DNA of 20,022 nucleotides from NCBI GenBank assembly GCA_903873955.1, contig CAIQQL010000005.1, forward strand, positions 1 to 20,022, read 5' to 3'. Of this stretch, positions 12,001 to 15,000 are shown one piece after another. A program made the translations under genes and the position numbers. The notes beneath the pieces are model-generated. The model made no database searches and was not told the origin of the DNA. It saw nothing but the letters and a program-made list of their open reading frames with translations. Origin of the DNA: an uncultured archaeon. Lineage in GTDB: Archaea; Nanobdellota; Nanobdellia; Pacearchaeales; GW2011-AR1. How positions within the stretch are numbered: the stretch's first letter is position 1; each line of letters starts with the position of its first letter.

Positions 12001-15000
12001 TTTGAAAAGGAGGGGGCAGTAGTGTCTAAGCTGATGTTTCTCATCTCGGTGATATTGGAGTTTCCAGCAATGTCCCTGATATAGGCATTAAAGAAGTACT
12101 TGCCATCGGAAAGTCCTGAAAAGTTTAATGATGCGGCCGAGGTATACTGGACAGCATTAACAAGCGCCCCCAGATTGTTGTACAACGAGGCAGTAAGATT
12201 AAAGGTGATTGGAGCTTGTGCGCTGATATTCAAAAGGATATAATTTCTTGCGACAAGGATTCCCGAGGTGTCGGTAGGGGAGACAAAAGAGACAAAGGGC
12301 TGTGCTAAATCTACAGCAAAAGAGATGTTTCCTAAAGTAAACCTATCGCCAAAAGAGGAATTACATGAGACATAACCCGAATAATTGCTTCCAGAGGATA
12401 GGCCAGGGATGCCTAAAGAGGCGGTTGTTGAACCATCTGCATTGAAGACATTCATGGAACTGGTTCCGGAAGTGAAATAAAGTGTACAAGTGGAGATGTT
12501 GACATTTGCCGCGACAGCATAAGTGACTGTAGAAGAGTTATAATATAGTGAGAAAGGAGTAGGGGAAATATAGGAAAGTGCGAGAGGCTTTGAAGGCAAG
12601 ATCGCAACGAGACGTGTTTCTGTGGCATTTCCATTGCTGCTGGTGTCGCTGACAAATGCCCGATAAGTGATATTTCCCACAGAAAGATTGCTTTGGTTCA
12701 TCAACGCTCCCCATCCCGAGGCACTGAACTTGTAGAGGTTGGAAGCATAATGTTCCTGGATTTCAGAGGAGGATAATGTTCGGTTCCAGATACGGACCTC
12801 ATCAACAAGAGCATTCAATGGACCTACATTGTCCGAAATATGGAAAGTACCTGTAGAAGAAAGCGGAGAGGTGACTCCCGAGGTATTGAGTACGCCATTG
12901 ACATAGATATTGACTCCCCAGCTCGAGTTCACGGTCACAGCAACATGATACCATTGACCGATATTAGGTGTGAAGGAAAGGACGTCATGCGCTGTGTTCG
13001 TTCTACCAAAAGTAAACTGGCTATTGGAAAGAATACTGGTGAAATAGCCCGAAGACCATACCGTAAGATACTGGGTGGCTCCCCCTGTGCCTTGTCGGTT
13101 AAACCAGTATTCCCAGGTGAAGTTGTTCAATTTCTGCAAAACAGGCGCATAGGCAACATCAATGTACCCGGCACCGTTAAATGCATAAGCGCCGCCATAT
13201 CTGCCTCCAGAAGTCCAGGTTGCGCCGTTCACGGTACCATTTTGGTTATAACCGCTCACATCTGCTACCACCGTTGCATTTTCTCCAAAAGAAGAAACCT
13301 TATCAAAATTGTACATCAACAAAAGATTCTGGTCAAACAAGGTATAATTCGAATTGTTCCAGTTCCAGACGAAAGTTGCAAGATCGTTCGCATTCAAGAT
13401 GGACACGTTGATGAGGAGCGAACTATTGGAGGTGGACGTTGCATTAGCAGGGGTCGGAGCAGCAAAAGTAGGCCAGGGAAAATGAGGAGGAAGAAGGGAG
13501 GGGATGACATTCAGATTTCGCGTCTCCGTACTGTTGACACGACCTGTAGAATCGTTGGCTAAAGCAAAATAAGAATAATTACCATAGGAAAGGTTGCTTG
13601 CATTCATGATGAAACCCCAGTTTGTATTATCGATACGATAAAGATTGGAGAGATACTGCTGTTGTATTTCAGCAGATGAAAGAGTCCGATTCCAGATACG
13701 GAATTCATCAATAGAACCGTTGAAGTTTCCAGTGTGCAAGGAAGGAGTATCCCCGATGTCCAAAGGAGAAGCTGCAGTATTCATAGCATAAGCCCGGTCA
13801 CCAGAAAGAGGAAGTAGTTGCCCATCAAGATAAAGAAGGGAATCATTGCAATACGATGCTCCTGCTGGGACAGTGACGACCAGGAAATGCCAATTGGTAT
13901 CAGAGGTCCATGAAGCAAGGCTCCCCGTGCTCATGCAATCAAGACCGATTTGGGTTGGACCTGCAAGCCAGAGTTCATAACGTTGACCGACAGCATTTGC
14001 CCCGAAACCTGCGATTCCTCGATTGGTTTGGGTCGCATCACTTAACTTGAACCAGAGAGCGAGAGTTCTCGGTTTTGTGCCCGTTGGAAGATTGATAGGA
14101 GAAGAGAGGGTGATATATGAGCTGATTCCATCAAATTGGTAACTTCCACCGTATCTCCCATTGGTAGTCCAAACCGCACCGAAAACAGTCCCATTGTTTT
14201 GAGAACGGCTCAGGTCAGTGACCTTTGTCGCATTCTCCCCGATTGTGCTCTTGTTCTCAAAGTTCATCATAAGGACCAATGAAGAGTCAAAGATTGAGTA
14301 ATTGGTCCCGTTCCAGTTCCAAAGGAAGTTGGCCAGAAGAGGTACACCGGTAAAGCTGACATTCATGATAAAAGAGGAATTGGAGGTAGTAGTGGTGTTC
14401 GCAGGAGTTGGTGAAGAGAAATAGATATTGATGGGGATTACTGAGACCACAAACGAACTGTTTACCGTACTGCAATGGTTGGTGGAATCACAGCTGGTGA
14501 TATTGAAATAGTAGGTACCTATAGAGAGACTGCTCAAAGTGAGCATATGCGAAGAAGAGGAAGTGGCATTATTTTGAGAAGACCCTAATGAAAGAGTGGT
14601 ACCATAAAGAAGGGAGGCATTGGTTGCGACATTTGTGGTCCAGTTTATCTGTTCAGTTGCGCTGTCTATTGCTCCAGTAGTGAGATTGGAGATGAGGATT
14701 GCTCCAAGGTTAACGGTTAATCTTTGCAGAGTGGTCTGGTTCCAGTGATTAAAGGAATCATTACAGGAAGCGTAATAGTCATAAGTTCTGCCATCTAAAA
14801 GAAAAAGAGAATAGAATGCTGAGGAAGAGACGCCATTGTTAGCAAGGGTCATAGTATTATTAGCATAAGAAGTCTGGTTTTCCTGAGGGGCAATGGAAAC
14901 GGTAGGTTCTATTGCAGCTACCCTTCTTACGCGGACATTATCCAGATACCCTGCGTTGTCTCCGCTTGGCCCGCTACCCCAGCTATAATCAAAACGGATG

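Larger units (their letters stand above)
100..14700 (-). repeat. FN3-like modules with C-D-x-x-x-x-C motif, eight copies
   Basis: Eight FN3-like modules share a W-x-T-x-E-x-S-N core (e.g. SWNTDELSNATVLYGTSL) and a final strand such as VYYYNISSCDTLNNC. The Cys pair lies at about 14472-14492, 11784-11804, 10167-10187, 5010-5030, 3516-3536, 1278-1298, 709-729 and 135-155. In every copy the two Cys are separated by five residues beginning with Asp. A short disulfide-closed turn is the natural reading for an exported protein. Confidence 0.78.

Noticed and set aside
12840..13562. A 240-codon plus-strand open frame
   Set aside because: It lies entirely opposite the LamG 2 / Ig region of the giant gene, is rich in Arg/Lys/Ile without recognisable motifs, and has no promoter. 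It is a shadow of the real minus-strand frame.
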